NCBI GenBank assembly: GCA_934718135.1
Contig: CAKUZW010000001.1
Location: forward strand, 310,001-374,000
Reading direction: 5' to 3'
From: an uncultured Candidatus Melainabacteria bacterium
GTDB lineage: Bacteria; Cyanobacteriota; Vampirovibrionia; Gastranaerophilales; Gastranaerophilaceae
Length of the DNA stretch: 64,000 bases
Positions 35,589 to 43,973 of the stretch are shown here, one piece after another. How positions within the stretch are numbered: the first letter of the stretch is position 1; each line of letters opens with the position of its first letter. The position numbers and the translations under genes are program-made. Under the pieces are notes generated by a model. It did not search any database. It had not been told where the DNA came from and saw only the letters and a program-made list of their open reading frames with translations.

Positions 35589-35855
35589 TTACGGGCACAG
35601 GCTTTCCCAATCCGGTTCGTCCTCTTCTTCCCCAGGTTCAACAATATGTTCGCCACGCTCAAGCATTACCATTAGTGATAATTTCAATTGCCTTTTATAA
35701 TTCTCTCTTGCTCTTGCTAAAGTTTTCGCACAGAAGGTAAAACTTGGGATTTCTTTAATTTCTATATAATAATAGGGATTGCCGTCAAAATCCAAATCTT
35801 GCCCTTCAACAAGGGTCCAATTCAAGTTCAAATAATAATCTAAATCTTTTTTCAT
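35589..35855 (-). CDS. HicB-like protein without partner toxin
   Basis: 88 residues. YYYIEIKEIPSFTFCAKTLA then RARENYKRQLKLSLMVMLE fits the HicB RNase-H-like fold (substrate-strand motif followed by a helix). The C-terminus is acidic and there is no HTH or Arc domain. No hicA is adjacent: the gene sits last in the rbfA-truB operon, 32 bases after the GerMN gene. It may be a domesticated orphan. A dispersed repeat begins right at its stop. Confidence 0.6.
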   Translation of the reverse strand: MKKDLDYYLNLNWTLVEGQDLDFDGNPYYYIEIKEIPSFTFCAKTLARARENYKRQLKLSLMVMLERGEHIVEPGEEEDEPDWESLCP

Positions 35856-35887
35856 ATTTTTACTTACTAAAATTTACTTTTGTATTT

Positions 35888-36487
35888 TTAATTGTCCAAA
35901 GATGAATTGCTCAAAGGTTGTGATATCATAATACCTTCCCCTCCGACAACATCTGCTTTTTGACCGTCAATGTACAAATATACCGGCACATTTGAATTTA
36001 GGTGAGCTGTTTTTATTAGTTGGTACAATCTTTTGTACAAGCTGTCAGTACCACCACCGTTTACAAATGCAGAGTTCAAATTAACAATAACTTTGTCCGG
36101 TTGTTCTGTAATATTTATCACTTCTGCTCCTGACGGAACTTCGGTATAAACCCCGCGTTGTCTTTCTGCAGGTTGTGGGCCTCTAATTAGAGAATTAATT
36201 GCAAATTTAATTTTGCTGCCGTCAATATCTTTGTTATATTCACGTTTTACAGCTTTATAAACTTCTTCGTTGTGTTCATTTTTTCCGATAAAGTAAATAT
36301 TTACATAAACTTTTTCTTTTTTTACAGGTTGTTCTGCTTGTTCTTCTTCAATAGAACGCTCAGAAACTTGAATATCATCAGGTTTAATTTCAGGTTTTGG
36401 CATCAAAACATTGAAAGCAATCAAACCGACAACAACAAACATACAAAATCCGATAAATATTAAAAGCATTTTTTGATTTTTATTCAT
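35888..36487 (-). CDS. GerMN-domain membrane-anchored protein
   Basis: 199 residues. An N-terminal membrane anchor (about 8-28) is followed by an acidic linker and a GerMN domain (about 65-190) with VNIYFIGKN, INSLIRGPQPAERQRGVYTE, VIVNLNSAFVNGGGTDSLYK and VYLYIDGQKAD. GerMN domains occur in spore germination GerM but also in many non-spore-formers, where they sit at the cell surface with unknown roles. Fourth gene of the operon starting at rbfA. Confidence 0.82.
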   Translation of the reverse strand: MNKNQKMLLIFIGFCMFVVVGLIAFNVLMPKPEIKPDDIQVSERSIEEEQAEQPVKKEKVYVNIYFIGKNEHNEEVYKAVKREYNKDIDGSKIKFAINSLIRGPQPAERQRGVYTEVPSGAEVINITEQPDKVIVNLNSAFVNGGGTDSLYKRLYQLIKTAHLNSNVPVYLYIDGQKADVVGGEGIMISQPLSNSSLDN

Positions 36488-36511
36488 AACAGCAATATCC
36501 TTACTTAAAAC

Positions 36512-37360
36512 TTAGTCTTTAGGTATTACGACAATACCTTTAGTTTTGATAACATTTCCTTGAATTGATACAGAATCAACAGAAACCTGTGCTTCTTTAT
36601 TATCAAGTATATTTACGGAAAAATCAAGAGGGTTTAAATAATTTAGTATAAAGTCAATTTTTTTCAAATCCAAACTGAACGCATCAGACACTAATTTTGT
36701 ATTTGCAAAATCAATTTTACCGTTCTTAACAACCAAATCAGAATTTATAACAATTTTTTGTTCTGATTTAATAAACGGAATTGAAATACCTATGATATAA
36801 TAGAATTTACTTGATCTTATAGCAACTTTTGTTGATGCAATTTGTAATCCGCCACCAAATGAATTTCCTAATTTGTTCAAATCAGAAATTATTCTTTTAT
36901 AATTTTTGGATTGCATTGTTTTGTTGATATCTGTAGCTGTCAAATCAATATTAAATGACATTGGAAAATCTTCCATGAACACGATTTCGTTATTTACTTG
37001 CTTGATATAATTGAATTTGCAAAGTGTGTTTAATTCTAAATAAGAAAGATAAATATCATTAATATTTACGTTTTCCCCTTTAATGCTCAAGGATTTAAAA
37101 ATACCGTTTTTCAAATCTTTTGCACTATAAGAATCCAATTTAACTTTCAAATTGTCATTGCTTGCAGTTTTTGTAAATGCTTTTTTGATAATTTTCTGTC
37201 CAACTTTTTCAGCAGAAAAGTTTACACCTGAAACTGCTCCGACAAAAGTTCTGAATTTGTTATTCATATTATAAGGTGCAACGCATTTATATTCGCAATT
37301 AGCCATAGCAGAACTATTTGCAATCAATAACATTCCCAACAATAAAAAAATCTTTTTCAT
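36512..37360 (-). CDS. Secreted DUF2993-like (LmeA-type) protein
   Basis: 282 residues. A signal peptide (about 1-20, MKKIFLLLGMLLIANSSAMA) precedes a beta-rich body with LKNGIFKSLSIKGENVNIND and VIKTKGIVVIPKD. This resembles the DUF2993 pattern of repeated G-x-(F/V)-x-x-(V/L)-x-I-x-G strands. Related proteins bind lipids at the envelope; here the match is by eye and moderate. Its start overlaps the truB stop by four bases (ATGA-type), so the two are translationally coupled. Confidence 0.6.
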   Translation of the reverse strand: MKKIFLLLGMLLIANSSAMANCEYKCVAPYNMNNKFRTFVGAVSGVNFSAEKVGQKIIKKAFTKTASNDNLKVKLDSYSAKDLKNGIFKSLSIKGENVNINDIYLSYLELNTLCKFNYIKQVNNEIVFMEDFPMSFNIDLTATDINKTMQSKNYKRIISDLNKLGNSFGGGLQIASTKVAIRSSKFYYIIGISIPFIKSEQKIVINSDLVVKNGKIDFANTKLVSDAFSLDLKKIDFILNYLNPLDFSVNILDNKEAQVSVDSVSIQGNVIKTKGIVVIPKD

Positions 37361-38244
37361 AATACCTCGAATACTTTTTTTATAGAAATTTTGCTCTCTT
37401 GTGCAATTCCTATCGCATATATTTTACCACCATAAACCAAAATTACAACACCTGAATTTTGCCCCGAACTGTTGGCAATACTCATGCCATGGGATACTTT
37501 TTCTTTTTCAATATCGGTCAAATTTATTTTCGGATAGTCTAAAACTTCAACCGGATTTATGAGTAAATTTTCAACATCTTCAAGTGTTTTGATATCCTCT
37601 AACTTCGTTGAATCTTTTTTCAAAAACATTCCTGCTTTTGTTCTTTCTAAAGCGACAAGATGCCCTCCGCAATTCATTTTTCGACCTAAATCAAATGCAA
37701 TAGAGCGGATGTATGTTCCTTTTGAACAGTCCACAAGAATTTTTGCCTGCTGAAGATTAGTATCAAAATCTTTCAATTCAATCTTAGAAATAAAAACTTT
37801 TCTCGGTTTAATTTCGACTTCTTGACCGTTTCTTGCGTATTCATAAAGCTTTTTCCCATTCACTTTTATTGCAGAATAAATCGGAGGAATTTGTTCAATT
37901 TCGCCTTCAAAAGATTTGAGAATATTTTCAACTTCTTCTTTAGTTATTTTTTGGTCGTAAGTTCTAATTACTTGACCTTCTAAATCATAAGTATCAGTGT
38001 CAGAACCAAATTGAACGGTTGCAAGATATTCTTTATCATCATTCAAATATTCAATAAGCCTTGTTGATTTTCCTATACAAATAGGCAAAACCCCAACAGC
38101 AAAAGGATCTAATGTACCGGTATGACCGATTTGTCTTATTTTAGTAACCCTACGCAAAATAGCAACAACATCAAACGATGTCATTCCTTTAGGTTTATAA
38201 ACATTCAAAAATCCGAAAAGATTAGTATTTTGTTTCCCACTCAT
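37357..38244 (-). CDS. truB: tRNA pseudouridine(55) synthase
   Basis: 295 residues. Makes pseudouridine 55 in the T-loop of tRNAs. NVYKPKGMTSFDVV (14-27) and the catalytic aspartate D46 in GHTGTLDPFAVGVLP are diagnostic. YEYARNGQEVEIKPR and KGTYIRSIAFDLG follow in order, with a short PUA-like tail at the C-terminus. It lies 16 bases after rbfA, a common bacterial pairing. Confidence 0.95.
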   Translation of the reverse strand: MSGKQNTNLFGFLNVYKPKGMTSFDVVAILRRVTKIRQIGHTGTLDPFAVGVLPICIGKSTRLIEYLNDDKEYLATVQFGSDTDTYDLEGQVIRTYDQKITKEEVENILKSFEGEIEQIPPIYSAIKVNGKKLYEYARNGQEVEIKPRKVFISKIELKDFDTNLQQAKILVDCSKGTYIRSIAFDLGRKMNCGGHLVALERTKAGMFLKKDSTKLEDIKTLEDVENLLINPVEVLDYPKINLTDIEKEKVSHGMSIANSSGQNSGVVILVYGGKIYAIGIAQESKISIKKVFEVL

Positions 38245-38260
38245 TATTTTAACCTATGAG

Positions 38261-38608
38261 TTACTTAATTTCTCCACGAGAAATTTTATTGATTAAATCA
38301 ACAACTCTAGAAGATTCTTCAAGTCCGTTTGTGTAGACAAATCTAAGTTCCGGAGTCAAACGCAAACGAAGAACTTTTCCAACATGGTATCTGATTTTTG
38401 GAGTATTTTTTTCGATAACGGTTTTAGTTTTTTCGATTTGCTCCTCAGAACCCAAAACACTATAAATAACTTTTGCAAAAGAATTGTCGTGCGAAACTTC
38501 AACATCAACAATAGAAACCACGCCTTCAAGTCCTCTAACTTCCTTGCGTAAGATTTCAGAAATATCACGCATCAATTCTTTTCTAACTCTTTCGTTTCGT
38601 AATGACAT
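38261..38608 (-). CDS. rbfA: Ribosome-binding factor A
   Basis: 115 residues, single KH-type domain. Binds the 30S subunit during 16S 5' maturation. RNERVRKELMRDISEILRKE, VSIVDVEVSHDNSFAKVIYS and RLTPELRFVYTNG are family signatures. AAGGAGATAATT precedes the ATG. It heads the rbfA-truB-DUF2993-GerMN-HicB run, 44 bases downstream of the small regulator at 38653 on the same strand. Confidence 0.94.
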   Translation of the reverse strand: MSLRNERVRKELMRDISEILRKEVRGLEGVVSIVDVEVSHDNSFAKVIYSVLGSEEQIEKTKTVIEKNTPKIRYHVGKVLRLRLTPELRFVYTNGLEESSRVVDLINKISRGEIK

Positions 38609-38652
38609 AATTATCTCCTTGTTAATAGAGATTATAACATAAAATAAAAATT

Positions 38653-38877
38653 TTAACGCCCAAGTCGGATTTCATCAAAATCAATATAAATTCGGTATCC
38701 AAGGATTTTGCAAATAAGCTTCATTTCAGAATATCGCAAAGATTCACTTTTTAATTTGTGTGATATCAAACTCTGAGAATAATTCTTGCCGGAAAGCTCT
38801 GTCATTCGTCTCGCCAACTCTGTCATAGACATCCTTTTGGAGGTTAACATAATTTTTACTTCATCACGTATATCCAT
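38653..38877 (-). CDS. Small Cro/CI-like DNA-binding protein paired with pseudopilin
   Basis: 74 residues. HTH-like core RMSMTELARRMTELSGKNYS, then QSLISHKLKSESLRYSEMKL, ending ILGYRIYIDFDEIRL. Same length and architecture as the 14060 protein. Divergent from the pseudopilin at 38980 across 102 bases that hold nested inverted repeats (38922-38950). It also lies directly upstream of rbfA, as its relative lies upstream of prfA. Confidence 0.75.
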   Translation of the reverse strand: MDIRDEVKIMLTSKRMSMTELARRMTELSGKNYSQSLISHKLKSESLRYSEMKLICKILGYRIYIDFDEIRLGR

Positions 38878-38921
38878 TTCTTTATTATAAATTTTGTTGA
38901 CAAATTATGAAAATATATGTA

Positions 38922-38950
38922 TTATCATGAATTATATTCATAATTGATAA
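38922..38950. promoter_or_regulatory. Nested inverted repeats, candidate operator for the 38653 regulator
   Basis: TGAATTATATTCA (38928-38940) is a palindrome with a three-base centre, flanked by TTATCA (38922) and TGATAA (38945), slightly offset. It is 30 bases before the pilin ATG. Confidence 0.5.
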
Positions 38951-38979
38951 AATATATTCATCTGACGTAAAGGAGAAAT

Positions 38980-39777
38980 ATGAAATATAAAGCGTTTACA
39001 TTAGCAGGTGCTATGCACGTAGATTTGCGACCAATAAAGTCAAAACTTGCATTTACACTAGCAGAGGTATTAATCACCCTTGGTATAATTGGTGTGGTTG
39101 CAGCGATGACAATTCCTAATCTTATGGAAAATGTTAGAAATAAAGATTTGCAAGTTCAACTCAAAAAGACATATTCTGAGTGGAACCAAATAAGCATGCA
39201 GTTTATGGAAGACCACGAACAATCTATCCCTGATTTTGTGGCAGAAAAAGGAAATGGAGTGTTTTTTAATGAAATTCCTAAATATCTCAAAGGGGTTAAC
39301 AAATTTTCTGATTGGAGATATGATGACACAGATGAAGATGGTTCAAAGATAACAACAACGCCTTATAAAATTTACACATTGGACGGAACTCGATCAGGTC
39401 TGGCGTGTGATGTTTCTGGTTTCCGAAGTGATATTGCAGGAAAATATATTTTATTTGATGACGCTCCAAAATCTGGGCATAATGGTCCAAGATTATGCAT
39501 TGACATAAATGGAGATAAAAAGCCAAATAAGATTGGTTTAGATATCTTTTATTTCCTATTTACTACAGATGGGCACATAATTCCAGAAGGAACTGATCAC
39601 TTAGACAATGACTATACTACAGTATATTATGCTGGTGGAACCATAAAAGCGGAGTCAAGATATTGTAGTGGAGGAGAAAATTCTTTGGCTTGTACATATT
39701 ATGCAATTAACGATAAAAGCCCGAAAGGTAATGGCTCGTACTGGAAAGATTTTATCGGCAGAAAGCAGTATAAATAA
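38980..39777 (+). CDS. Type IV pilin-like / pseudopilin protein (NDKSPKGNG subfamily)
   Basis: 265 residues. The leader MKYKAFTLAGAMHVDLRPIK precedes the true prepilin motif AFTLAEVLITLGIIGVVAAM. The body closely follows the 9215 protein: TYSEWNQISMQFMEDHEQSI, GPRLCIDINGDKKPNKIGLD, FTTDGHIIPEG and the end CTYYAINDKSPKGNGSYWKD. AAAGGAGAA precedes the ATG. It has its own divergent small regulator. Processing by prepilin peptidase is expected; the filament it joins is not encoded here. Confidence 0.87.
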   Translation: MKYKAFTLAGAMHVDLRPIKSKLAFTLAEVLITLGIIGVVAAMTIPNLMENVRNKDLQVQLKKTYSEWNQISMQFMEDHEQSIPDFVAEKGNGVFFNEIPKYLKGVNKFSDWRYDDTDEDGSKITTTPYKIYTLDGTRSGLACDVSGFRSDIAGKYILFDDAPKSGHNGPRLCIDINGDKKPNKIGLDIFYFLFTTDGHIIPEGTDHLDNDYTTVYYAGGTIKAESRYCSGGENSLACTYYAINDKSPKGNGSYWKDFIGRKQYK

Positions 39778-39976
39778 GAGGTAATAAGACATTAGAGTAC
39801 AAGATTTAATAGGGTCAGTCTATAGGTGGATAAGTCGTTTACAGAAGGGAAAAGGAAATAAGTTCGTTACGATATTATTATTCATGTCATTGTGAGGAGA
39901 AATTTTGTTATTATTTATAATTTTGTGTACAAAGCGACGTAACAATCCCTGACAAGTTTCACCATTGCCTAATTCG

Positions 39977-40122
39977 TTAAATTTAAATAGACTCTGAATC
40001 ATCGCACTCGCACTAAACGGATACGGCTCCGCCTTAATGCTTGAGCTCGCGTGGCCTCAGTATGACGACTTACGTCATTGCGAGCGAATGCGAAGCAATC
40101 CAGCCTATTTTTATCACTTACA
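39977..40122 (-). repeat. 146-bp unit inserted in the 40-kb repeat, flanked by 6-bp direct repeats
   Basis: Relative to the copy near 14833-14838, which has one CGAATT (AATTCG on the other strand), the 40-kb locus has AATTCG at 39971-39976 and again at 40123-40128 with 146 bases between. The inserted unit contains a CGTCATTGCGAGCGAATGCG core and a CACTCGCACTAAACGGATAC core that recur elsewhere as separate modules. Confidence 0.6.
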
Positions 40123-40500
40123 AATTCGGGAGGGGGTTCTTGATTATAGTCCAACACATTTTTACCCCCCTTCGAAATCAAAGATTTCGGTTTCCCCACA
40201 AGGGGGGCACATGTTGTTGCGTCCCTTTGTACTACAATCGCATTGTTATTGTTATCTTCCATTTTTACATCCTTTCTTATTTTAATGTTGGGCTAGATAG
40301 CCCAACCTACTTTCTAACCCTCCCTCACCAGTGGGGAGGGAAACCGTCACGTCACCCTGAACAGCACGAGCGGTAGCGATGTGCATGATTCAGGGTCTAT
40401 CCATTTGATTGGTTATTTAATCAACATTGATAGATTCTGAATAGCAAGAAAATTTTATACTCAAACTTCCTTACAAATTTTCTAAGCTTTCAGAATGACA
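40123..40500 (-). repeat. 378-bp dispersed element, copy 2 (inverted partner at 14461-14838)
   Basis: Reverse complement of copy 1 with scattered substitutions and equal length. On the minus strand it carries the same ribosome site and ATG (40262) opening MEDNNNNAIVVQRDA; here that frame runs into the inserted unit and ends without joining a pilin. Confidence 0.85.
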
Positions 40501-40880
40501 GTATAGTAGTAAAAGTAGATTGGCTTTACAAAGTTGCCAATTAAAAAATAAGCTGGATTGCTTCGCATCCGCTCGCAATGACCGAGGGCGTCATACTGAG
40601 GGCGATAGCCCGAAGTATCTAAGTACACTTGAAAGCAGATTCTTCGCTCTTCACGCTCGCATTAAACGGATACGGCTCCGCCTTACATCCTCTGCTCGTG
40701 CTGCTCGCAATGACGTAATTAATAAAAACGTAAAGAACTTATTCCCTTTTTTAGGTTCTAATTCCGAATATCATATTTATGTTATAGTAATATTACAAAT
40801 CGGCATATCTCGCAAGATATCTATTTGCAAAAGCGTAATTTTTGGGTAAAATAAATTGTGAAATTTAGGGGTTAGGATTT

Positions 40881-42557
40881 ATGAAATACGAAAATGTGTT
40901 TTCTTTACTGGAAGAGATTACTATAAAAAACGGAGAAAAAATTGCATTAGGAATGAAGTCCAAATGGGGTTGGAATGAGTTTACCTACAAAGGTCTTGGA
41001 CGACTTTCAAGAAGGCTTGCTTGTTATTTAATCAATGATTTAAAAATTGAAAAGGGTGAAAAACTTGCAATTCTGTCTGAATCTAAACCGGAATACGGAG
41101 CTTGTGTTTTCGGTTCACTTTTAGCCGGTTTAACAACCGTTCCATTAGATAATAAATTGACAATTTATGAGTTAGTTTCAATTCTTTCTGATTGTGAGCC
41201 GCAAGTTTTGTTAACATCATCAAATAATATTGAAAAAGCAAAAGAGTTGCAGGCTAAAATTCCGTCACTAAAATATCTTATTTTAATGGATTCTTCTCCT
41301 TTTGAAAACGATACTATTCCGAGCTTGTATTCTATTCCTGAAAATTACTCAACAAAATGGCGTAGACGTCCACTGAATTCAACATCTTTTATCATTTATA
41401 CATCAGGTACGACAGGAAATCCTAAGGGTGTTGAAATAACATTCAAAAATATGTTAGCTCAAATGCATGATTTGAGAATTGCACTTTGTGAAATCCTTCC
41501 GAATGAACAGATGCGAATGCTTTCAATTCTCCCGATGAATCATTTGTTTGAATTGACTGTTGGATTTTTCACATTTTTAAATCACGGATATTCTATTTAT
41601 TATACTCAAAGTCTGAAACCAAAAGATATTCTTGAAGTTATGAAGGAAAAGAAAATCAAATTTATGATTACGGTACCGGCATTTTTGAAACTTTTGAAAA
41701 CTTCAATAGAGTCAGAATTGAGTAAAAAATCTAAACTAATTCAATTTGCATTTAAATTTAATTATGAAATTGCAAAGTTTTTGCCTATAAAAATGAAACG
41801 AATTTTATTCAGTTCAATTCATAAAAAGTTCGGAGGGGAATTCTTTGGATGTATCTCAGGGGGTGCCCCACTTGATGCCAGTGTTGGAGAATTCTTTGAA
41901 AGAATTGGAATAAAAGTTTACCAAGGTTACGGATTGTCAGAAACAAGTCCTGTTGTTGCTGTTAATAGAGGGAAATATCAGGATTTGAAGTCAGTTGGTC
42001 CTGCTTTGAATTCTTTTGAAACTAAAATTGACAATGAAACAGGAGAACTAATGTTAAAAGGCCCTTCTGTTATGAAAGGATATTACAAGAGAGACGATTT
42101 AACATCCGATGTAATAACTCCTGACGGTTGGTTACATACCGGTGATATTGCTCAAATTGATGAGAAAACCAAACTTATTTATATAACAGGACGAATTAAA
42201 AATATGATTGTCTTGTCAGGTGGCAAAAAAGTTTTTCCTGAAGAAATTGAATCTGTATTAGAGCAAAGTCCAAACTTCACAGAAGTTTGTGTTACAGGAA
42301 TTTCTAAAACGGGTGGAGAAAAGGATGGTTGTGAAGAAATTGCGGCAATTATTGTTCCAACACCTGAGTATTTGGCAAATTTCAGTAATTTTTCAGATTT
42401 AGAAAATGCTATTCGAAAGGAAGTAAAATTTTTATCAACACACCTTGCACCATACAAAAGACCAATAAATATTATCGTAAGGCAAGAAAATCTTCCTAGA
42501 ACGACAACCAGAAAATTGAAACGTTCTATAATAAAAGAATTGGTAATGACAAATTAA
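40881..42557 (+). CDS. AMP-forming long-chain acyl-CoA synthetase-like enzyme
   Basis: 558 residues, ANL superfamily. Activates a carboxylic acid as an acyl-AMP and usually transfers it to CoA or a carrier protein. The P-loop SFIIYTSGTTGNPKGVE is near 169-185, YQGYGLSETSPVVAVN near 352-367, GWLHTGDIAQID near 415-426 and GRIKNMIVLSGGKKVFPEEI near 437-456. The C-terminus has TTRKLKRSII with the conserved lysine. The substrate chain length is not determinable. It is convergent with the MATE gene, the two stops overlapping by four bases. Confidence 0.88.
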   Translation: MKYENVFSLLEEITIKNGEKIALGMKSKWGWNEFTYKGLGRLSRRLACYLINDLKIEKGEKLAILSESKPEYGACVFGSLLAGLTTVPLDNKLTIYELVSILSDCEPQVLLTSSNNIEKAKELQAKIPSLKYLILMDSSPFENDTIPSLYSIPENYSTKWRRRPLNSTSFIIYTSGTTGNPKGVEITFKNMLAQMHDLRIALCEILPNEQMRMLSILPMNHLFELTVGFFTFLNHGYSIYYTQSLKPKDILEVMKEKKIKFMITVPAFLKLLKTSIESELSKKSKLIQFAFKFNYEIAKFLPIKMKRILFSSIHKKFGGEFFGCISGGAPLDASVGEFFERIGIKVYQGYGLSETSPVVAVNRGKYQDLKSVGPALNSFETKIDNETGELMLKGPSVMKGYYKRDDLTSDVITPDGWLHTGDIAQIDEKTKLIYITGRIKNMIVLSGGKKVFPEEIESVLEQSPNFTEVCVTGISKTGGEKDGCEEIAAIIVPTPEYLANFSNFSDLENAIRKEVKFLSTHLAPYKRPINIIVRQENLPRTTTRKLKRSIIKELVMTN

Positions 42558-43939
42558 TGTGCAATATTTAAATCTATCAAAATTTTCTTTTTGACTTTTT
42601 TGATGATGTATTTTGTACTTCCAAAATATCCGACAAACATTATAGATGATGCACAAATCCAAGCAATCGGTCCTGCGTAAAACATTCCAATATAGCCGAA
42701 TTTTACGGACAAATAAATTGCACTGAACGCTCTGGCGAACAGTTCGAATAAACATGCCATAAATGGGAAGAATGTTTCGCCCATACCTTGTAATGCGTTT
42801 CTGTATATAAAAATTTGTCCTAAGAAAAAGTAGAAAATTGTGCTGATTAACAAATATTGGTGAGCAATGTTTATAACATGGTCTGACGCACTTCCGATGA
42901 ATGCTCCAATGATATTTGTTCCCCAAATTCTCATCACAAATGCCATTACAATACTTATAACAAGGTTTATTGTAGAAGTTTTAATAACACCTAATCTTAT
43001 TCGTTTGAATTTTTTTGCTCCAAAATTTTGGGCAACATAAGCTGCTAATGCAACGCCAAATGACATCATTGGAAGGGTTGCAATTTGTTCAATTCGAAGA
43101 GCTGCTGTTAGAGCTGCAATTACATCAGAGCCAAATGTGTTGCAAACCCCTTGGATTATAATTATGCTCAATCCTATTAGTGAAAATTGAAACGCCATAG
43201 GTAATCCGACATTTAAGTGGTCTTTGACAGATTGCCAAAATTTGTTATCTATTTTGATTTTCCATTCATCTTTTGTTAGGCATAGAATAGGGAATTTGTA
43301 TTTTATTAAAAATAAACATAAAATAACTGAAATACCTTGCGACAAAATCATTGCAACCGCAGACCCTGGAACACCCCAATGCAAATCTTTAACAAAAATA
43401 ATTGCCAAAATGATATTTGCAATAGATGAAACTATCAAGTAATACAGTGGAGTTTTACTATCACCTAACGCCCTGATTATGCTTGCTAACATGTTATAAA
43501 ACGTTGTAACAATTAATCCGATAATGATTATTTCAACATACCAATATGCGTTATGATAGATTTCTTGCGGTACATGCATCAATTTCAAAATCGGGTTCAT
43601 AAAAACGGTTGAAATTATTGAAAAAGCAACAGTAACAATAGTGCTCAAAATAGTTGAAACAACAACAGAATTTTTTACTCCTGCCATATCTTTTGCACCA
43701 TATCTTTGTCCTGTAATAACTGCAAAACCGTTTGTTAATCCGATAATTACAAACGTCACAAGAAAAAATAACGGAGCAACCGCACCAATCGCAGCAAACG
43801 GTTTCACACCAAGAGTTCTGCCAACAATAACAAGGTCTGCAATGTTGTATAACTGTTGGAAAATATTTCCGATTAGTAATGGGATAGAGAATAAAATTAT
43901 ATGTTTTAAGGGATTACCCTTTGTCATGTCTGTAATCAT
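42554..43939 (-). CDS. MATE-family efflux transporter
   Basis: 461 residues with about twelve hydrophobic segments in two homologous halves. The N-terminal KHIILFSIPLLIGNIFQQLY then NIADLVIVGRTLG is the typical MatE opening. GLPMAFQFSLIGLSIIIIQG begins the second half and YRNALQGMGET is the conserved loop late in the protein. Exports cationic drugs or metabolites using an ion gradient; the substrate is unknown. AAGGAGAG lies upstream of the ATG. It follows rarA by 34 bases on the same strand. Confidence 0.92.
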   Translation of the reverse strand: MITDMTKGNPLKHIILFSIPLLIGNIFQQLYNIADLVIVGRTLGVKPFAAIGAVAPLFFLVTFVIIGLTNGFAVITGQRYGAKDMAGVKNSVVVSTILSTIVTVAFSIISTVFMNPILKLMHVPQEIYHNAYWYVEIIIIGLIVTTFYNMLASIIRALGDSKTPLYYLIVSSIANIILAIIFVKDLHWGVPGSAVAMILSQGISVILCLFLIKYKFPILCLTKDEWKIKIDNKFWQSVKDHLNVGLPMAFQFSLIGLSIIIIQGVCNTFGSDVIAALTAALRIEQIATLPMMSFGVALAAYVAQNFGAKKFKRIRLGVIKTSTINLVISIVMAFVMRIWGTNIIGAFIGSASDHVINIAHQYLLISTIFYFFLGQIFIYRNALQGMGETFFPFMACLFELFARAFSAIYLSVKFGYIGMFYAGPIAWICASSIMFVGYFGSTKYIIKKVKKKILIDLNIAH

Positions 43940-43973
43940 AATAAATCTTTCTCTCCTTGCTATTTATCTTAGA

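Larger units (their letters stand above)
39778..40880. repeat. Largest intergenic tract, nested dispersed repeats
   Basis: Order: the 'tctataggtggataag' word (about 39813), a purine-rich AAGGAAATAAGTTCGTTACG unit (about 39846-39867), the reverse TGTCATTGTGAGGAG...AACAATCCCTGACAAG module (39882-39957), the 146-bp inserted unit (39977-40122) and the 378-bp element copy 2 (40123-40500). After that come a GATTGCTTCGCATCCGCTCG module (about 40555), a GATTCTTCGCTCTTCACGCT module (about 40638-40700) and a reverse purine-rich unit near 40735. The last 120 bases are unique and hold ATATCTCGCAAGATAT (40805-40820) and the ribosome region of the next gene. The open frames across it are repeat translations. 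Confidence 0.75.

Noticed and set aside
40001..40262. Minus-strand 87-codon frame starting MEDNNNNAIVVQRDA
   Set aside because: It is the repeat-borne frame of the 378-bp element running into the inserted 146-bp unit; no downstream body, so not a gene.
40037..40849. Overlapping plus-strand frames of 82-111 codons across the 40-kb tract
   Set aside because: They translate the dispersed modules (phrases such as VIASECEAIQPIF) and overlap each other; none has a ribosome site or a homologue-like pattern.
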